The translations under genes and the position numbers were made by a program. A DNA stretch of 5,216 nt, taken from positions 1 to 5,216 of the forward strand of contig JAEDJP010000093.1 in the NCBI GenBank assembly GCA_016296285.1. The letters run 5' to 3'. Source of the DNA: Bacilli bacterium. Its GTDB lineage: Bacteria > Bacillota_I > Bacilli_A > RFN20 > CAG-826. Shown here piece after piece: positions 3,816 through 5,216 of this stretch (the first letter of the stretch is position 1; each line of letters starts with the position of its first letter). The notes under the pieces were generated by a model that was given only the letters and a program-made list of their open reading frames with translations, was not told where the DNA came from and made no database searches.

Positions 3816-5216
3816 ATGAAAAAAACCGCTTTGCTTCTTATCTCTTCTCTCTTCCTTCTTGCTTCCTGCGAGATGGGAGGAAACGAATCCTCGTCTTCGC
3901 CCATCGCCCCGTCTTCCTCGTCTTCCCAATCGGATGCGATCCTCGAAACCTTCCTCGCGAATCTCTCGACCAACGTCGGGAAGATTTCCGTCGAACTCCA
4001 AGAGAACATGGTCAATCCCTATGGGAGCGAGAGCCTGATCCCGTATTTCTATCAGGAATATTACGGGACGAACGCCATCTACCAGGAATTCTTCGATCCC
4101 GCGTACGGCGATCCCGACGGCATCATGGTCCATGGCGACCAAGGCATTTTCCATTTCGCCCTTGAGGGGGATGCCTTCGCCCTCGGGGATCCCGTTTGCT
4201 TCGGGACGTCCATCGCGGACGCGGGCGTCGCCTTGCTTTCGAGCCTTGCCGACCCCTCCTTCTACGCCCGCGGCGCGGATTCCCTCCATTATTCGAGCGC
4301 CCTCAAGAACAACGTCCCCGTCGCATCCGCCCCTTGGCTCGAAGTCATGGGCCTCACCCTCGACAATTCCTCGTTCGCGACTTCGATCGATTTCGTCTTG
4401 GCCGAGGATGGCACCGGGATCGAGGCGACCTTCACCTTGCTCAGCCAGGAATCCGGCATGCCGATCCCAAGCACCCTCAAAGCCAAAATCGAAGGCGCCG
4501 GCACCCTTGCCCCGAGGGCGGCTTATTCCTCCTATGTCGCTTCCCTCCCGACCCTCCCGGTCCCGTCGGCGTTTGGGGACGTCGCCACCGCTTACCTTTC
4601 TTCTTGCCCCCGCATGGCAGGCCTTTTGCCCTTCCCAAGCGGGGTCACCGTCCAGTACAAGGAAGAGACGCAGTTCAACCTCCTGCAGATTTCCGTGGAC
4701 GGGGTCAACCTCTCGAAGACCTATCCTTCCGAGCTCAAGGCCGCGGGCTTTGCCCAGAAACAGAAGTTTGCAAACGGGCAATTCGTGACCTATTACGCCT
4801 TGTCCGCGGACGGGGAAGAAAGCGATCCCTATTTCACCTCCTCCCTCGAGGTGCAGATCCAGTACGTGAACGGGTGCTCCTACATCGTCTTGGACGGGGC
4901 GTTGCTCGATAAGGGCGTGAGCCTTTCCAACGACATGCTCCAAGGCTGGAACGAATCCGTCTTCAATGCCCCCGAAGCCGCGGGAGGCTATGAGCTCGGC
5001 CTTTCCGTTCCCTTGCTTCCCAAAGCTCCGTACATCGTCTCCGCGGTCCACGAGGATATCACCGAATACGTCACGTATCTTTATTACTCGAACGGCATCA
5101 ACCCGTATCTTCTTGGTTGCTTCGATATTTCCCTCTCTATCGAGAAAGAAGAGGACGCCCTCGCCTTCATCGAGGCGTATCGCACCTTGCTTGCAAGCGA
5201 AGGCTTCGCGGACCAG
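3816..5216 (+). CDS. Large surface lipoprotein of unknown function, 3' end outside window
   Basis: The frame is open for 467 codons from ATG 3816 to the window edge with no stop, so the C-terminus is missing. AGGAG (3803-3807) lies 8 nt upstream and supports this start. The N-terminus is a lipoprotein signal: M-K-K, a hydrophobic core, then lipobox LASC with Cys at residue 18. Residues 19-40 are a Ser-rich linker with two SSSS-type runs. The body is acidic and rich in Tyr, Ser, Gly and Leu, with no membrane helix after the signal. Two stretches look alike in plan: about 286-312 and 435-464 each have a strand of alternating hydrophobic residues, then an amphipathic helix ending in Leu-x3-Gly-Phe. 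This suggests a repeated beta-alpha unit. I recognise no family and assign no activity. It matches the - strand lipoprotein in lipobox and stalk style but not obviously in its body. It is expected on the outer face of the membrane. Confidence 0.85.
   Translation, partial: MKKTALLLISSLFLLASCEMGGNESSSSPIAPSSSSSQSDAILETFLANLSTNVGKISVELQENMVNPYGSESLIPYFYQEYYGTNAIYQEFFDPAYGDPDGIMVHGDQGIFHFALEGDAFALGDPVCFGTSIADAGVALLSSLADPSFYARGADSLHYSSALKNNVPVASAPWLEVMGLTLDNSSFATSIDFVLAEDGTGIEATFTLLSQESGMPIPSTLKAKIEGAGTLAPRAAYSSYVASLPTLPVPSAFGDVATAYLSSCPRMAGLLPFPSGVTVQYKEETQFNLLQISVDGVNLSKTYPSELKAAGFAQKQKFANGQFVTYYALSADGEESDPYFTSSLEVQIQYVNGCSYIVLDGALLDKGVSLSNDMLQGWNESVFNAPEAAGGYELGLSVPLLPKAPYIVSAVHEDITEYVTYLYYSNGINPYLLGCFDISLSIEKEEDALAFIEAYRTLLASEGFADQ

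Noticed and set aside
3813..5051. 412-codon - strand open frame opposite the second lipoprotein
   Set aside because: The + strand frame has an SD, a lipoprotein signal and a lipobox. The - strand frame is a compositional shadow rich in Gly/Arg/Asp/Glu without a credible start or domain.

Overview
The window is about 5.2 kb of GC-rich, densely coded bacterial DNA. It looks like a Gram-positive-type (Firmicutes/Bacilli-like) anaerobe or microaerophile, possibly one of the uncultured gut Bacilli/Mollicutes-related lineages. This placement is an inference. It rests on a GT4 glycosyltransferase coupled to a membrane acyltransferase, two lipoproteins with an identical LASC lipobox and serine-rich stalks, a rubrerythrin with no visible partner, and good AGGAG ribosome binding sites on two genes. 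TGA is used as a stop (glycosyltransferase and rubrerythrin) and Trp is TGG, so the mycoplasma code 4 does not apply.

Layout. Positions 1-198 hold a terminator-like hairpin (28-46) and a leader with a possible 19-codon hydrophobic ORF (130-189). A + strand pair follows: a GT4-type glycosyltransferase (199-1365) and a PlsC-superfamily acyltransferase (1362-2150), joined by an ATGA overlap. This pair probably works on membrane glycolipid or phospholipid. The acyltransferase converges on a - strand lipoprotein gene (2147-3031), and the two stop codons share the tetramer TTAA. A compact divergent control region (3032-3157) separates that lipoprotein from a classic rubrerythrin (3158-3697), which has its own promoter, a strong ribosome binding site and an 11-bp-stem terminator (3714-3741). 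After a further inverted repeat and a possible -10, a second, larger lipoprotein gene (3816 onward) runs off the right edge after 467 codons.

How the genes may work together. Everything except rubrerythrin is membrane- or envelope-related: lipid headgroup glycosylation, acyl transfer, and two surface lipoproteins of unknown function. Rubrerythrin is a cytosolic peroxide-detoxifying diiron/rubredoxin protein with its own transcription unit. No mobile element, CRISPR array, tRNA or rRNA was seen. The most interesting points are the start of the glycosyltransferase gene, which has no Shine-Dalgarno and a -10-like box exactly where it would give a leaderless mRNA, and the matching architecture of the two unrecognised lipoproteins. 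I did not find a clearly new multi-gene system.
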